A stretch of DNA of 64,000 nucleotides from Novosphingobium sp. PhB57. Its GTDB lineage: Bacteria; Pseudomonadota; Alphaproteobacteria; Sphingomonadales; Sphingomonadaceae. The stretch covers positions 1 through 64,000 of the forward strand of contig NZ_SMBO01000004.1 of assembly GCF_004342985.1 (NCBI RefSeq), written 5' to 3'. The notes below the pieces were generated by a model that made no database searches, was not told the origin of the DNA, and was given only the letters and a program-made list of their open reading frames with translations. The position numbers and the translations under genes were made by a program. Positions 8,949 to 17,654 of this stretch are shown one piece after another (within the stretch, counting starts at the first letter, position 1; each line of letters starts with the position of its first letter).

Positions 8949-10525
8949 CAGACGGACTGTGCCCGGGCCGACCAGACGCTGTCCGCCGCGCCCGACCCGG
9001 CACGCCGCTGCGCGGAATGCGCGATGACCAGCAGGCCCAGCGCGAGAATCCCGGCGATGAAGTCCACCATGAGCAACGCACCGCTATCGTAGAGGCCGTG
9101 ACCGCCCAGCAAGCTCGCCGCAGGGATGGTCAGCATGGATAGGGCGCCGACGATGGCCAGTTCGGCGCCAGCCTTCGCGGCCCCTCGCATGAGTGCCCAC
9201 AGGGTGAAGACGACGAAGACCGCGTAGTAGATGGCGCTGTGCATGCCGTAGCTGGCCGATTGGCCCAGCACTTTTGCGGCCGCCAGCGTGACGGATATGC
9301 CGGCGACGCAGCCCAGCGGAACACCCACGGTCAATGCGCTGAGAATGCGTGTGGCGCGGGTCTGCTGCACGGCGCCCGCCTTCCGCTCTCGCTTGCGACG
9401 CGACTCCACCCAGAGCAGATTGCCGGTGTAGAACAGGAACGCGCCCGTCAGCCCCAGCAGGAAGTAGGCCCAGCGGATCGGGTAGCCGCCGAAGCTGCCG
9501 AAATGGAGCGTGAAGAAGCCCGTCGTCGTGGCCGACCAGCCATCCTGCATGCCCGGCATGAAACTGCGATCGACGATCTCACCGGTCCTGGGATCGAGCC
9601 CGGCGATGCCGTAAGTCGGGCCGCGCTGGCCATAGCGCGGATCGTTGCCCTGCACGCGCAAGGCAGGCAGGATGCCGCCGCCCTGACCGTAGACGATCTG
9701 ATGCGGGGTAAAGCCCGGGGCCTGCTGCTTCAGCCGCTGAACGATCTGAACCGGGGTGAGCGTGGGCGTATCGGCAATCGCCGCTTCCGCGCGCATCATC
9801 GGCCGGGCCCGGCTGGCGGCATCCGAAAAGGCCAGCCGCTGGGCGCCGTAGAACTCGTCATGGAAAGCGAAGACCACGGCGGTCAGCGCGATGATGATGT
9901 GAAACGGCAGGCTGAAGAAGCCGAGCACGTTATGCACGTCCAGCCACATCCGCTTCGCATTCCTGCCGATGCGCAGCGCGAACAGGTCCTTGACCAGACT
10001 GGGCAGCAGCACCGCCAGCCCGGAGACCATGGCGATCACATAGAGCAGCGAGATGCCGCCCATGATCGGCATGGCGATCGCATGCGAAAATGGCAGCCCC
10101 ACCTGCTGGTGCAGCACATCGATGAAGTTCGCCACTTGCGAGCGCTGCTGCTTTTCCACCTGGAGCGCACCGTCGGGCGCCAGTGAGGCGAAGTAGGTAG
10201 CGCCGCCGCCATGCTCGCCGCGCCGGCCGCCCGGCGCGCGCCAGCTGACCCGGCCCGGATGCGCGGCATCGATCACGAGGTTGACCTCATGCCCGCGCGC
10301 TGCCTCCGGGTATTGCGCCCGGACTTTGGCGAGCAGTTCGGGCGTACGCTCCAGCGAGGGCGCTGACGCCAGTGTCGATGGCTGCGAGGCCCAGCGTTGC
10401 AGCGGCTCCTCGAACATGGTGAGCGCGCCGGCATAGAAGGCGACGAACAGGGCAAGGCCGGCAATGATGCCGACCCAGCCGTGAACTTCCTTGTACATCC
10501 GCACGACGTCGGTCGGCAGTTTCAT
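8948..10525 (-). CDS. PepSY-domain inner-membrane protein (ferric-siderophore reductase type)
   Basis: A 525-residue PepSY-associated transmembrane protein. Transmembrane helices lie at about 14-35 (VGIIAGLALFVAFYAGALTMF), around 170-200 and 220-240, and near 375; further C-terminal helices follow. PepSY-type periplasmic domains sit between, and conserved His residues (EVHGW; VLHQQ; DVHNVLGFF) could bind heme. Proteins of this family in siderophore operons are thought to reduce or release iron from the imported chelate at the inner membrane. ATG 10525 is chosen because it overlaps the stop of the preceding small gene (ATGA); the open frame reaches back to 10831 but that part is another gene's antiphase. 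Part of the operon starting at the 13291 receptor. Confidence 0.88.
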   Translation of the reverse strand: MKLPTDVVRMYKEVHGWVGIIAGLALFVAFYAGALTMFEEPLQRWASQPSTLASAPSLERTPELLAKVRAQYPEAARGHEVNLVIDAAHPGRVSWRAPGGRRGEHGGGATYFASLAPDGALQVEKQQRSQVANFIDVLHQQVGLPFSHAIAMPIMGGISLLYVIAMVSGLAVLLPSLVKDLFALRIGRNAKRMWLDVHNVLGFFSLPFHIIIALTAVVFAFHDEFYGAQRLAFSDAASRARPMMRAEAAIADTPTLTPVQIVQRLKQQAPGFTPHQIVYGQGGGILPALRVQGNDPRYGQRGPTYGIAGLDPRTGEIVDRSFMPGMQDGWSATTTGFFTLHFGSFGGYPIRWAYFLLGLTGAFLFYTGNLLWVESRRKRERKAGAVQQTRATRILSALTVGVPLGCVAGISVTLAAAKVLGQSASYGMHSAIYYAVFVVFTLWALMRGAAKAGAELAIVGALSMLTIPAASLLGGHGLYDSGALLMVDFIAGILALGLLVIAHSAQRRAGSGAADSVWSARAQSV

Positions 10526-10815
10526 GATTGCAGTTCTCCCAAGGCCACCAGTGGTGCCCAGGCCATCAGGTTGGCCAGAGCCAGCCAGAGCCATGCGCGC
10601 GAGGCGGAACGGAACAGAAAGGCGAAGCTCAGGATCAGCGGCCAGGTCAGCGCCATGATCCACATGCCAAGCTGGCCCTTGCTGGAGAAATAGGCATCGC
10701 CATAGTCGGTCGCCCAACGGAACAAGCCCGAAAGCGCGAGGGCCAGCGTGAAGCCCAGGATGAAGGCCGCACTGATCTTGCCGAACCAGTCGCGGCTGGA
10801 AAGCGGCTTGCTCAT
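10522..10815 (-). CDS. Small iron-operon membrane protein (DUF3649-like)
   Basis: A 97-residue protein with three hydrophobic segments (about 12-32, 50-67, 72-92) and no signal peptide. Small membrane proteins like this regularly lie between a siderophore receptor and a PepSY reductase in proteobacterial iron operons. The DUF3649 assignment is tentative. Its ATG overlaps the upstream stop and its own stop overlaps the PepSY start, so the three genes are tightly coupled. Confidence 0.7.
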   Translation of the reverse strand: MSKPLSSRDWFGKISAAFILGFTLALALSGLFRWATDYGDAYFSSKGQLGMWIMALTWPLILSFAFLFRSASRAWLWLALANLMAWAPLVALGELQS

Positions 10816-11081
10816 GCGCGATCCTCCCCACTACGCCGCCACCAGGCCACGGCGATGGGCACGATCGACCATGTCGTCATCAACACGGTCGCGGCGATGA
10901 AGAAGGCGGTGGCGATACCGGCCCAGTTCAGCAGCAGGGCAAGACCGGCCGCCAGCATGGCCGTGCCGCTCCAGCCCATCGCCCGCGGCGAGAGGGGCAA
11001 TGCCCCCCACGCCTGATGCGGAGCGGCAAGGTAGAGCGCCACGCCGGACAGCACGATCAGCACACCCGCGACAACCGCCAT
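10812..11081 (-). CDS. Small iron-operon membrane protein (DUF3325-like)
   Basis: An 89-residue protein with three predicted transmembrane segments. It shows the spacing of DUF3325 proteins: an APHQAWG-type segment after helix 1, then two alanine/leucine-rich helices and a final AWWRR. ATG 11081 shares its A with the stop of the receptor gene (TGATG), which supports this start over the GTG at 11087. Function in iron uptake is inferred from the conserved operon position. Confidence 0.7.
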   Translation of the reverse strand: MAVVAGVLIVLSGVALYLAAPHQAWGALPLSPRAMGWSGTAMLAAGLALLLNWAGIATAFFIAATVLMTTWSIVPIAVAWWRRSGEDRA

Positions 11082-13291
11082 CACCACCGGAACTGCAACC
11101 TGGCCGTCAGCGTGCGCCCCTCACCGTAGTAACAGGCCGAAGCGGCGATACAGGTGGCGACGTAGCGCTTGTTGGCGATGTTGCGGCCATTCAGCGAGAT
11201 CGACGCGCCTTCCAGCGCCGGCGCCACCTTGCCAAGGTCATAGCGCACGAACAGGTCGAACAGCGTGTAGTCCGGAATCGCCAGGTTCGCGGCATTGGTA
11301 TTGTCGCCGAAGCTCTTGCCGGTATAGCGCGCGCCGCCACCGAAATTCAGCCCATTTTCCAGTTTCTGGCTGATGAAAAGCGAGGCCATCCAGTCCGGCA
11401 CGGCCGCCAGCTTCTTGCCAAGCTGGCTGGCCGTATTGGTATCGGTGATCTTGCTTTCGCTGCGCGTCACGCTGCCGACGATGGCCGTGCCGGTGGGCAA
11501 CGTGGCCTTGGCTTCGAACTCGATGCCGCGAATGCGGACCTCGCCGGTCTGAACGATGCAGCTGGCATCGTCGCAGGCGTGATCGGGATAGGCCGCCAGT
11601 TCCTCGCTGCTGGCCGAAGTCGTCAGGTTCTGCTGGGTGATCTGGTAGGCGCCCAGCGTCAGATAGATGCTGTTGCCGTACTGATAGCGCAGGCCGCCTT
11701 CGAACTGCTGCCCGGTGGTGGGCTTGAACACCGCGCCGGTCAGGTTCGTCGCCGGATCGCTGACTTGCGGCTGGAAGCTCTCGGCATAGCTGAAGTACGG
11801 TGCCAACCCGTTGTCGAACAAGTAGACCGCGCCCGCGCGCCAGGTGAAGGCATCGCTCTTGGAGACGAAGCCGGTTGCCGTGCGCGGGTTGTATTGGTCA
11901 TCCTTGTACCAGTCCTGACGGCCACTGAGCGTGACCCGCAGGCGACCCAGCTTGACCTGATCCTGAAGATAGAGGCCCGCCTGCTGGCTGACCGTTTCCA
12001 CGAAGCTCTGCGGCGCCAGATTGGCCGCAATTGTCGCAGCGCCGTTCGGCTGCGGATCGAAGATGTCGAGCAGCGGCGTGGTGGCGGTGAAGTAGCGATA
12101 GTGCTCCCACTTAGTGTGGAAGTAATCGAAGCCGCCCAGCACCACATGCTCCAGCGCGCCCGTATTGAAGCGCCCTTCGACTTGCGTATCCGTGGAGATG
12201 CCGTCACTCTTGCCGTTGCCCTGCACGGCGCGGCGGGAAATTGTCTGGCCGGCGATGCAGCCCGGGATCGCGGCAGTGCAGTTGGTGATCGTGTCGCCCG
12301 TCAGCACCACCACTTTGTACAGGCTGTCGAGGTGGGTGTAGCGGGTGTTGTTGCGCACCGTCAGCGCATCGCTGAACTTGTGCTCGAAGAAAGATGCGGC
12401 GAGGTACTGGTTGCGATCGTAGGTGTTCCAGTCCGGCTCACCCAGATTGTCGCCCAGCTTGACGTACTGCCCATTGCTCTTGCGCAGGGCGCCGCTGGCG
12501 GGGAGATACTGGAACGTGGCGCCGCCCTCATCGCGCTGGTACTGGCCCAGCAGCGTCCAACTCGTGCGGTCGTCCGGCCGCCAGGTCAGGCTGGGGGAGA
12601 TGTACTTGCGGCCGATCTTCACATCGTCCACCTGCGTATCGCCATAGCGCGACAGCGCGACGAGCCGGGCCGAGAGCGTGGACGTCACCGGCCCGCTCAC
12701 ATCGGCGGCGGCCTGATAGTTCCACTTGCCAAGGTCGGTCATGCCCACGGCCTGAAGCATGAATTCGGCGTGGAACTGGTCGGTCGGCCGCTTGGTGACG
12801 ATATTGACCATGCCGCCCGGCGCGCTCTGCCCGTAGAGTGTGCCCGATGGCCCCTTGAGCACTTCCACTTGCTGGATCGCGAAGGAATCGAACGACGTGC
12901 GCGTCCATTGCCCACCGGTCGGCAGGCGAATGCCGTCCACGAAGTTGTTGTTCGACGAGAACCCGCCCGCCGCGAAACCGCGCACCGTCACTTCGTCCAC
13001 GCGGCTATCGAGCCCGGACGGCGCGGCCTGCACCCCCGCCGTATAAGCCAGCGCATCCGAGATCGTCGGAGAGGCGCGCAAGTCCATTTCCTCGCGGCTG
13101 ACGATGGAAATGCTCTGCGGCGATTCTATGATCGGCGTGTTGGTCTTCGTGGTCGATGTGGCCGACGATTGTCCCGTGGCCGTCACCACGATCACGCGGT
13201 CGGAACTTTCGCCCTCCTCGGCCGACTGGGCGTGGGCAATACCGGACGTCCCCGCGAGCAAGGCCGCGGAGAGCAAGCAGATTCTGGTCAT
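11081..13291 (-). CDS. TonB-dependent siderophore receptor, FhuA-like
   Basis: A 736-residue outer-membrane receptor. The signal peptide (MTRICLLSAALLAGTSGIAHA) is followed by the plug (IVVTATGQ TonB box, SPQSISIVSREEMD, EVTVRGF, VEVLKGPSGTLYGQSAPGG) and a barrel. The barrel ends with NKRYVATC, ACYYGEGRTL and a terminal Trp. The last segments, with their Cys pair, are typical of the ferrichrome/hydroxamate group (FhuA-like), so a hydroxamate siderophore is the best guess. It heads an operon with two small membrane proteins, the PepSY protein and the small unknown protein. An AraC regulator lies directly upstream on the same strand. AGGGA precedes the ATG. Confidence 0.95.
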   Translation of the reverse strand: MTRICLLSAALLAGTSGIAHAQSAEEGESSDRVIVVTATGQSSATSTTKTNTPIIESPQSISIVSREEMDLRASPTISDALAYTAGVQAAPSGLDSRVDEVTVRGFAAGGFSSNNNFVDGIRLPTGGQWTRTSFDSFAIQQVEVLKGPSGTLYGQSAPGGMVNIVTKRPTDQFHAEFMLQAVGMTDLGKWNYQAAADVSGPVTSTLSARLVALSRYGDTQVDDVKIGRKYISPSLTWRPDDRTSWTLLGQYQRDEGGATFQYLPASGALRKSNGQYVKLGDNLGEPDWNTYDRNQYLAASFFEHKFSDALTVRNNTRYTHLDSLYKVVVLTGDTITNCTAAIPGCIAGQTISRRAVQGNGKSDGISTDTQVEGRFNTGALEHVVLGGFDYFHTKWEHYRYFTATTPLLDIFDPQPNGAATIAANLAPQSFVETVSQQAGLYLQDQVKLGRLRVTLSGRQDWYKDDQYNPRTATGFVSKSDAFTWRAGAVYLFDNGLAPYFSYAESFQPQVSDPATNLTGAVFKPTTGQQFEGGLRYQYGNSIYLTLGAYQITQQNLTTSASSEELAAYPDHACDDASCIVQTGEVRIRGIEFEAKATLPTGTAIVGSVTRSESKITDTNTASQLGKKLAAVPDWMASLFISQKLENGLNFGGGARYTGKSFGDNTNAANLAIPDYTLFDLFVRYDLGKVAPALEGASISLNGRNIANKRYVATCIAASACYYGEGRTLTARLQFRW

Positions 13292-13476
13292 GAAATCCCT
13301 GTTCGTATCGTGCCCGAAGGAGGATTTCGGCCAAGCTCCGGCAAGAAATGCCGTCAGCCGCTGCCCTCAAACGGGAAGAGGATCGCGTCGCCCCAAATGC
13401 GACCCGTTCTCATTAGGCAGGGACTCCGCGCTGGCCAATCGCCATGACTGTCGCGCCAGGCACGAATGCTGTCGCG

Positions 13477-14463
13477 TCAGGCCACGGCGGCGCGCTGTAG
13501 GCTCATCGGGGCGCGGCCGAACTTGCGGCGATAGGCGGCGGAGAAAGCGGAAGGGCTGGCGAAGCCCACCTTGTAGCCCGCCTCCGCCGCGCCGAAACCC
13601 TGTTCCTCGATCATGATGCGCGCCATCGCCATGCGCTTGTCGCGCACATAGCCGAACAGGGTGGTACCGAACCGGGCCTTGAACCCGGCTTGCAGCACAT
13701 TGCGGTTCAGCCCCACCTGCCGCGCAAGCTCGATCGTGCCGGGCGGTGCCAGCAGCGTGCCGTCCAGAATGTGCCGCGCCTCCATCACCGCATCGTAGCA
13801 ACGCGCGCCCAGCGCCGCGCGATATTCGCCGCCCTCGCGGAATTGCCGCAGGGTTTGCAGCATCAGTTGCACGGCCACGGATTCGCGGAACAGGCGGCCG
13901 AGCGATCCGTGATAGCGCTCCTCCGTCAGCATCGCGGCCATCTGCGTCATCGCCTCACTACGCGGCAGGTGATAGCTGCGAAAGCCCGGCGCCATCAGGT
14001 AATCCAGAGCCTTCAGATCGACGTCGGACAAGGCATCCGCATTGGCTTCGAGGAACTGCGTACGGGCGCCGATCTCCACGCGGCGACACCCCTGCCCCGC
14101 CTCCAGCACCCGGGTGCAGAGGCGCTGCTCTCCCAGCCCGACCACATGCACGCGGTCCGCCCGGCTCGCTACCGGTTCGGCCCCTTCCGGCGCGAACTGG
14201 CCGTTCTCGCCATCCAGCAGGAAGGTCATCATCACCGAGCGTTCCACCGGCTGGGAAATCGCCGCACCCGATGGCGACGCAAGTTGACAGGCCGATGCGA
14301 ACAGACCCGGGCCGACATCCTCCACCCAGAACCATCCCTCGAACGAACCGGCCATTTGCTGGCGGAGCCGCTGCGGTGCCTCGGCAGCAGCAAGAGCCTG
14401 ATGCACCGCCTCACAAACAAGCGCGTCCGCATCGAAGTCACCCTCGACGAAATGTGCGTTCAT
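13477..14463 (-). CDS. AraC-family regulator, PchR-like
   Basis: A 328-residue regulator with a long N-terminal sensor domain and a C-terminal AraC DNA-binding domain. The latter carries LARQVGLNRNVLQAGFKARFGTTLFGYVRDKRM and AAEAGYKVGFASPSAFSAAYRRKFG, over about residues 240-315. This layout is that of PchR-type activators of siderophore receptor genes, in which the N-terminal half senses the ferric siderophore. ATG 14463 is preferred over the TTG before it; GGAG lies 8 bases upstream. A Fur-like box sits about 40 bases upstream. Its likely target is the receptor operon starting at 13291. Confidence 0.9.
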   Translation of the reverse strand: MNAHFVEGDFDADALVCEAVHQALAAAEAPQRLRQQMAGSFEGWFWVEDVGPGLFASACQLASPSGAAISQPVERSVMMTFLLDGENGQFAPEGAEPVASRADRVHVVGLGEQRLCTRVLEAGQGCRRVEIGARTQFLEANADALSDVDLKALDYLMAPGFRSYHLPRSEAMTQMAAMLTEERYHGSLGRLFRESVAVQLMLQTLRQFREGGEYRAALGARCYDAVMEARHILDGTLLAPPGTIELARQVGLNRNVLQAGFKARFGTTLFGYVRDKRMAMARIMIEEQGFGAAEAGYKVGFASPSAFSAAYRRKFGRAPMSLQRAAVA

Positions 14464-14504
14464 CAAATTCGCTCCATCATTCTTCGATCTGGCTCAATAT
14501 GCTA

Positions 14505-14521
14505 TTACGTCGCATTCGCAA
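14505..14521. promoter_or_regulatory. Fur-like box upstream of the PchR-like gene
   Basis: TTACGTCGCATTCGCAA matches the 17-mer at 6592 in 14 of 17 positions. It lies about 40 bases before the AraC start codon and just past the end of the siderophore-interacting protein gene, where a repressor site for the regulator is expected. Confidence 0.5.
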
Positions 14522-14537
14522 CTAACTCGCGAAAAAT

Positions 14538-15365
14538 TCAGACTTCGACGGCAAGGTCGTCATAATCCGCTAAGGTACCGCCACGCGCCAGAACGCGTTC
14601 GTAATCCTCCTTGCGGCGGGCATCGATTTCGGTGGTGCTGACGCCCCGCCGCCAGTAACCGGCGATGGCGATATCCTGCTTGGCCAGCCCCAAGGCGGCA
14701 AAATGCTGACGGATCGCCCGCATCTCGCCCCGCTCACCGGCGCCCCACACCGCCCAACCCGTGGCATCGCCGATCCGCTGAGCATAAGCCAGCAGCATCT
14801 CGGGCTCATCACCCTCGGCCCGCACCAGTTCCAGCCCATCCACATGCGGCAATCCGGCAAAGACCTGCGCATCCTTCGTGGCGATCCAGCCCTTGCCGGC
14901 AACGCCTGCCGGCCATTGGCGGAGCAGCGAAAAGAGCGCGGGTATCCCCGTCTCGTCCACGAACAGCGCAACCTTGCGCCCGGCCGCTTCAGGAATGCCG
15001 ATGTGCGGCCGCGGACCCGTCAGTTCGAACGAATCCCCAAGGCGCAACGCAGCCGTCCAGCGCATCATCGGGCTAGCGCCTTCATGCAGCACGACATCGA
15101 ACGTGAAACCGCCCGCGCCATCGTAGTCGCGCACGGTGTAGATCCGCGAGACGTCCCCATAATCGCCGCCCAGATGGATGCGAAACGCAACATTGGGCTG
15201 GGCCCAGTTCGGATCTTCGGCAGAGGAGGCAAGCCGCGTGCGGATGCGGACGATCGAAAAACTCGGCCGCTCTATCGCTTCCACCACGGCGCGGACTTCG
15301 TGGAGCCCGCGATCATGGTCTTCGCCGCGCAATTTCGTCTCCGCACCGCGAATTTCATCGGCCAT
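14538..15365 (-). CDS. Siderophore-interacting protein (NAD(P)H ferric-siderophore reductase)
   Basis: A 275-residue cytoplasmic FAD enzyme of the SIP/ViuB family that reduces imported ferric siderophores. Family features visible are the FAD-binding RIYTVRDYD, the following GFTFDVVLHEG stretch, the NAD-binding half with ALFVDETGIPAL and AVWGAGERGEM, and the C-terminal GYWRRG. ATG 15365 (MADEI) is preferred because AGGAG lies 8 bases before it. An ATG at 15404 in the same frame has no ribosome-binding site and lies inside the palindromic operator. It is divergent from a TetR regulator that probably controls it. Confidence 0.93.
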   Translation of the reverse strand: MADEIRGAETKLRGEDHDRGLHEVRAVVEAIERPSFSIVRIRTRLASSAEDPNWAQPNVAFRIHLGGDYGDVSRIYTVRDYDGAGGFTFDVVLHEGASPMMRWTAALRLGDSFELTGPRPHIGIPEAAGRKVALFVDETGIPALFSLLRQWPAGVAGKGWIATKDAQVFAGLPHVDGLELVRAEGDEPEMLLAYAQRIGDATGWAVWGAGERGEMRAIRQHFAALGLAKQDIAIAGYWRRGVSTTEIDARRKEDYERVLARGGTLADYDDLAVEV

Positions 15366-15392
15366 CGTCCAATCTCCTGCTGCGTTCGCTCG

Positions 15393-15419
15393 ATTTAGTT
15401 TCATGCCTATAAACTAAAT
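15393..15419. promoter_or_regulatory. Palindromic operator between reductase and TetR genes
   Basis: Perfect 9-bp arms ATTTAGTTT (15393-15401) and AAACTAAAT (15411-15419) flank a 9-base centre in the short divergent promoter region. This is the size and placement of a TetR-family operator. The divergent TetR protein is the obvious candidate ligand-sensing repressor. Confidence 0.7.
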
Positions 15420-15478
15420 TTCGATCCCGAGGCAATCACCCTCTCGCCAACCCCGTCGCTTTGCGCGATAGGAGCGGC

Positions 15479-16072
15479 ATGACCACCGCGCCCGAACAGC
15501 CCCGGCGAGGCCGCCCGGCCACCATCACGCGCGAGCGGATCGTCGATGCGGGCATTGCCATGGGGCTGCCCGACCTGACTTTCGTGGGCCTGGCGGCGCG
15601 GATCGGGGTGAGCCACATGGCGCTCTACAAACATGTGCCGAATCTGGAGGCGCTGAAGCTCCTGGTTGCCGATGCGATCTTCCTGCGCTGGGATATGCCG
15701 GCGCCGCAGGGGGAGACGCTGGAGAATTATCTCGTCGCGTTCAGCGCGTCGCTACGTGACCTTGTCGGCCGTCATCCTGGGCTGGCGCTCTACATGATAC
15801 GCCGCAAGGCCCAGATGCCAGCGATGATCGAGCGCATTCGCGCACATCATGCCGCAACAGCGAACGCTTTCGGGATTACGCCCGAAACGGCAGGACGGTT
15901 GCTCTCGACCGTGGCTTTCCACTGCATTGCACTGGCGGACACCGTCTATTCACGCACGGAAGATGGGGAACGGCCTATCGATGGGAAGTACGCCGCGGAT
16001 ATCGAAGCAGAATTCGCCTATGGCATGCATGCCCTCATTCTCGGCTTGCTTAGCACACGACCGTCCGCCTGA
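15479..16072 (+). CDS. TetR-family repressor
   Basis: A 197-residue regulator. The N-terminal HTH reads RGRPATITRERIVDAGIAMG, then LAARIGVSHMALYKHVPN at about residues 39-56, followed by an all-helical ligand domain. ATG 15479 has AGGAG 5 bases upstream; a TTG further up is not needed. It faces the siderophore-interacting reductase gene across a perfect palindrome, so it most likely represses that gene and itself. The inducing ligand is unknown. Confidence 0.88.
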   Translation: MTTAPEQPRRGRPATITRERIVDAGIAMGLPDLTFVGLAARIGVSHMALYKHVPNLEALKLLVADAIFLRWDMPAPQGETLENYLVAFSASLRDLVGRHPGLALYMIRRKAQMPAMIERIRAHHAATANAFGITPETAGRLLSTVAFHCIALADTVYSRTEDGERPIDGKYAADIEAEFAYGMHALILGLLSTRPSA

Positions 16073-16320
16073 GCAGGCTGGCTGCGACGCGGACCCTCAT
16101 GATCCGCTTTAGAGTGCTGCCTGGGCGTGTTCCCGCAAAAGGCTCAAGCCTTGTCGAAGGACCTCCCGCGACCAGCACCTCATGCTCTGTGGCAGCAAGC
16201 CGCCAGGCGATGCTCGCCCGGTCGTAACGCTGAGCAAGGGCATGGGAAGACCCCACCGATCGAAACTTTCTCCGGGAAATGGTCGACCCGACCAGATGGC
16301 ATTGAGAGAGCCAAGCCACC

Positions 16321-16686
16321 TTACGTGCCCCTCTGCAATCGGTACTGGTAGAGTGTGAGCGGATACAGCATTAGCCCGGCCTGCTGCAGAGCAACGCCAC
16401 AACACGTAATGATAGCAGCGAGACAGCGATCCGCTGGTCGCAGATGTGTTGCAGCAATGCGCTGCGACGCGGCGAGCCATGACAGCAGAGTCAGTTCGTC
16501 GTCTCCGAGGTAGGGCACTTCCGCTTCATGAATGACCAGTCCTTTGCGCCGGGCCAGATGACGCAGGCGGACAAACGCGTTGACGTCGTGACCATCCAGC
16601 AACGGATTAGTCTCGCCGCGTAAAAGCGCCAACACGCGGCGCTCGATGCGCGGCCGGCGGCGAAGCAGACGATTGCTGTAAGCCAT
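16321..16686 (-). CDS. Small conserved protein of unknown function, copy 2
   Basis: A 121-residue paralogue of the protein at 8580-8948, with the shared N-terminal RRPRIERRVLALLRG, a central LRHLARRKG, and a C-terminal LMLYPLTLY. It is directly behind tonB. A GTG at 16695 overlaps the tonB stop (GTGA), and the ATG at 16686, which gives the better alignment with copy 1, follows six bases after the stop. No membrane segment or catalytic motif is evident. The ~250 bases between this gene's stop and the TetR stop show no further gene. Confidence 0.7.
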   Translation of the reverse strand: MAYSNRLLRRRPRIERRVLALLRGETNPLLDGHDVNAFVRLRHLARRKGLVIHEAEVPYLGDDELTLLSWLAASQRIAATHLRPADRCLAAIITCCGVALQQAGLMLYPLTLYQYRLQRGT

Positions 16687-16691
16687 CGGCC

Positions 16692-17465
16692 TCACTGCAT
16701 GAAGAATTCGACAGGCACGACGAGTTCGATCGCGTCGCCTTTGACGTCCTCAGGCGGCTTGGGCAGCGGCTGTGCGCGCTTCGGCAGCGCCAGCGCTTCC
16801 CGGTCGAGCGAGCGGAAGCCAGAGGGACGCTCCAGCGATACCGAGAGCACTTTACCCTGCCGGTCCATCGTGAAGCGGATATAGGGCACGCCCTGTTGGC
16901 GCGCGAAGTGAGCGTCGCGCGGGTAGCGCTTCACTTTATCCAGCGCTCCAAGGACGAGACCCTGCCAGGTTGGCTTGCCGCTCGATACCTGGGGCGCGGG
17001 CGGAGCCGGCTTGCTGATAGGCGCGGTCGTTTCCTTTATCGGCGGGCCTGGATCAACCGGCACCGGCTTGGCGGGAGGCGCGACCGACAGGGCATTGGTG
17101 TTCGGAATCGCGATCTTCGGCATCTCGACTTCCAGCTTTTCGGGCCTGGGCTTCTGCTGCTCCCTTTTGACTTGCTCTGGGCCGGGCGGGACCTCGCGCA
17201 CGGGTTCCGGCGGCGCGGCAGGAGGAGCGACATTGAAAGCGGCAATGTTCGCCGGCGGCGGGGGGGCTGTATATGTACGCCACGTCAGCAGCAGCCCTGC
17301 AAGGATCGCAAGGCAGATCGCGCTCGTGCCGCCGAAGCCGGCCAAACGCGTCCGCAGCGATACAGGCTGATCGGAATAGCGGACACGCGGCGGTGAGACA
17401 GGCTCGCGCGCGCCTTCCACGGGGATTGCGACAGAAAGCCGGCGCATGGCGAGAGAAGTGGTCAT
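16692..17465 (-). CDS. tonB: TonB energy transducer
   Basis: A 257-residue protein with a cytoplasmic N-terminus and one transmembrane helix at about 46-62. A long proline-rich periplasmic spacer (PPPPAN, PPAAPPEPV, KPRPEKLEVE, PPAPQ) is followed by the C-terminal TonB domain (KRYPRDAHFARQQG, IRFTMDRQGKVLSVSLERPSGFRSLDREAL). It would couple the proton-motive force to the nearby outer-membrane receptors. It lies downstream of the FecA-like receptor on the same strand. No exbB/exbD is present in the window, so these must be elsewhere. Confidence 0.93.
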   Translation of the reverse strand: MTTSLAMRRLSVAIPVEGAREPVSPPRVRYSDQPVSLRTRLAGFGGTSAICLAILAGLLLTWRTYTAPPPPANIAAFNVAPPAAPPEPVREVPPGPEQVKREQQKPRPEKLEVEMPKIAIPNTNALSVAPPAKPVPVDPGPPIKETTAPISKPAPPAPQVSSGKPTWQGLVLGALDKVKRYPRDAHFARQQGVPYIRFTMDRQGKVLSVSLERPSGFRSLDREALALPKRAQPLPKPPEDVKGDAIELVVPVEFFMQ

Positions 17466-17654
17466 GAAGCGGATCCAGAGCGCAAAATGAGAATGCCTGC
17501 CGAACAGGCGAGAGACGACGCCAGCAAAGCAGGCAGAATTCGGCCGAGACTGCAGGTGTGAAATACGGCCAACGACTGGCGCAGCGACAGAGGACGGACG
17601 ACAAGCCTGCCGTCCGTTCCTTGCGCCAAGGCTGATTGCCGCGACACAGTCCTC

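Noticed and set aside
11000..13447. 815-residue open frame on the plus strand
   Set aside because: It lies opposite the FhuA-like receptor gene; arginine/alanine-rich composition and lack of any domain or ribosome-binding site show it is an antisense shadow of high-GC coding DNA.
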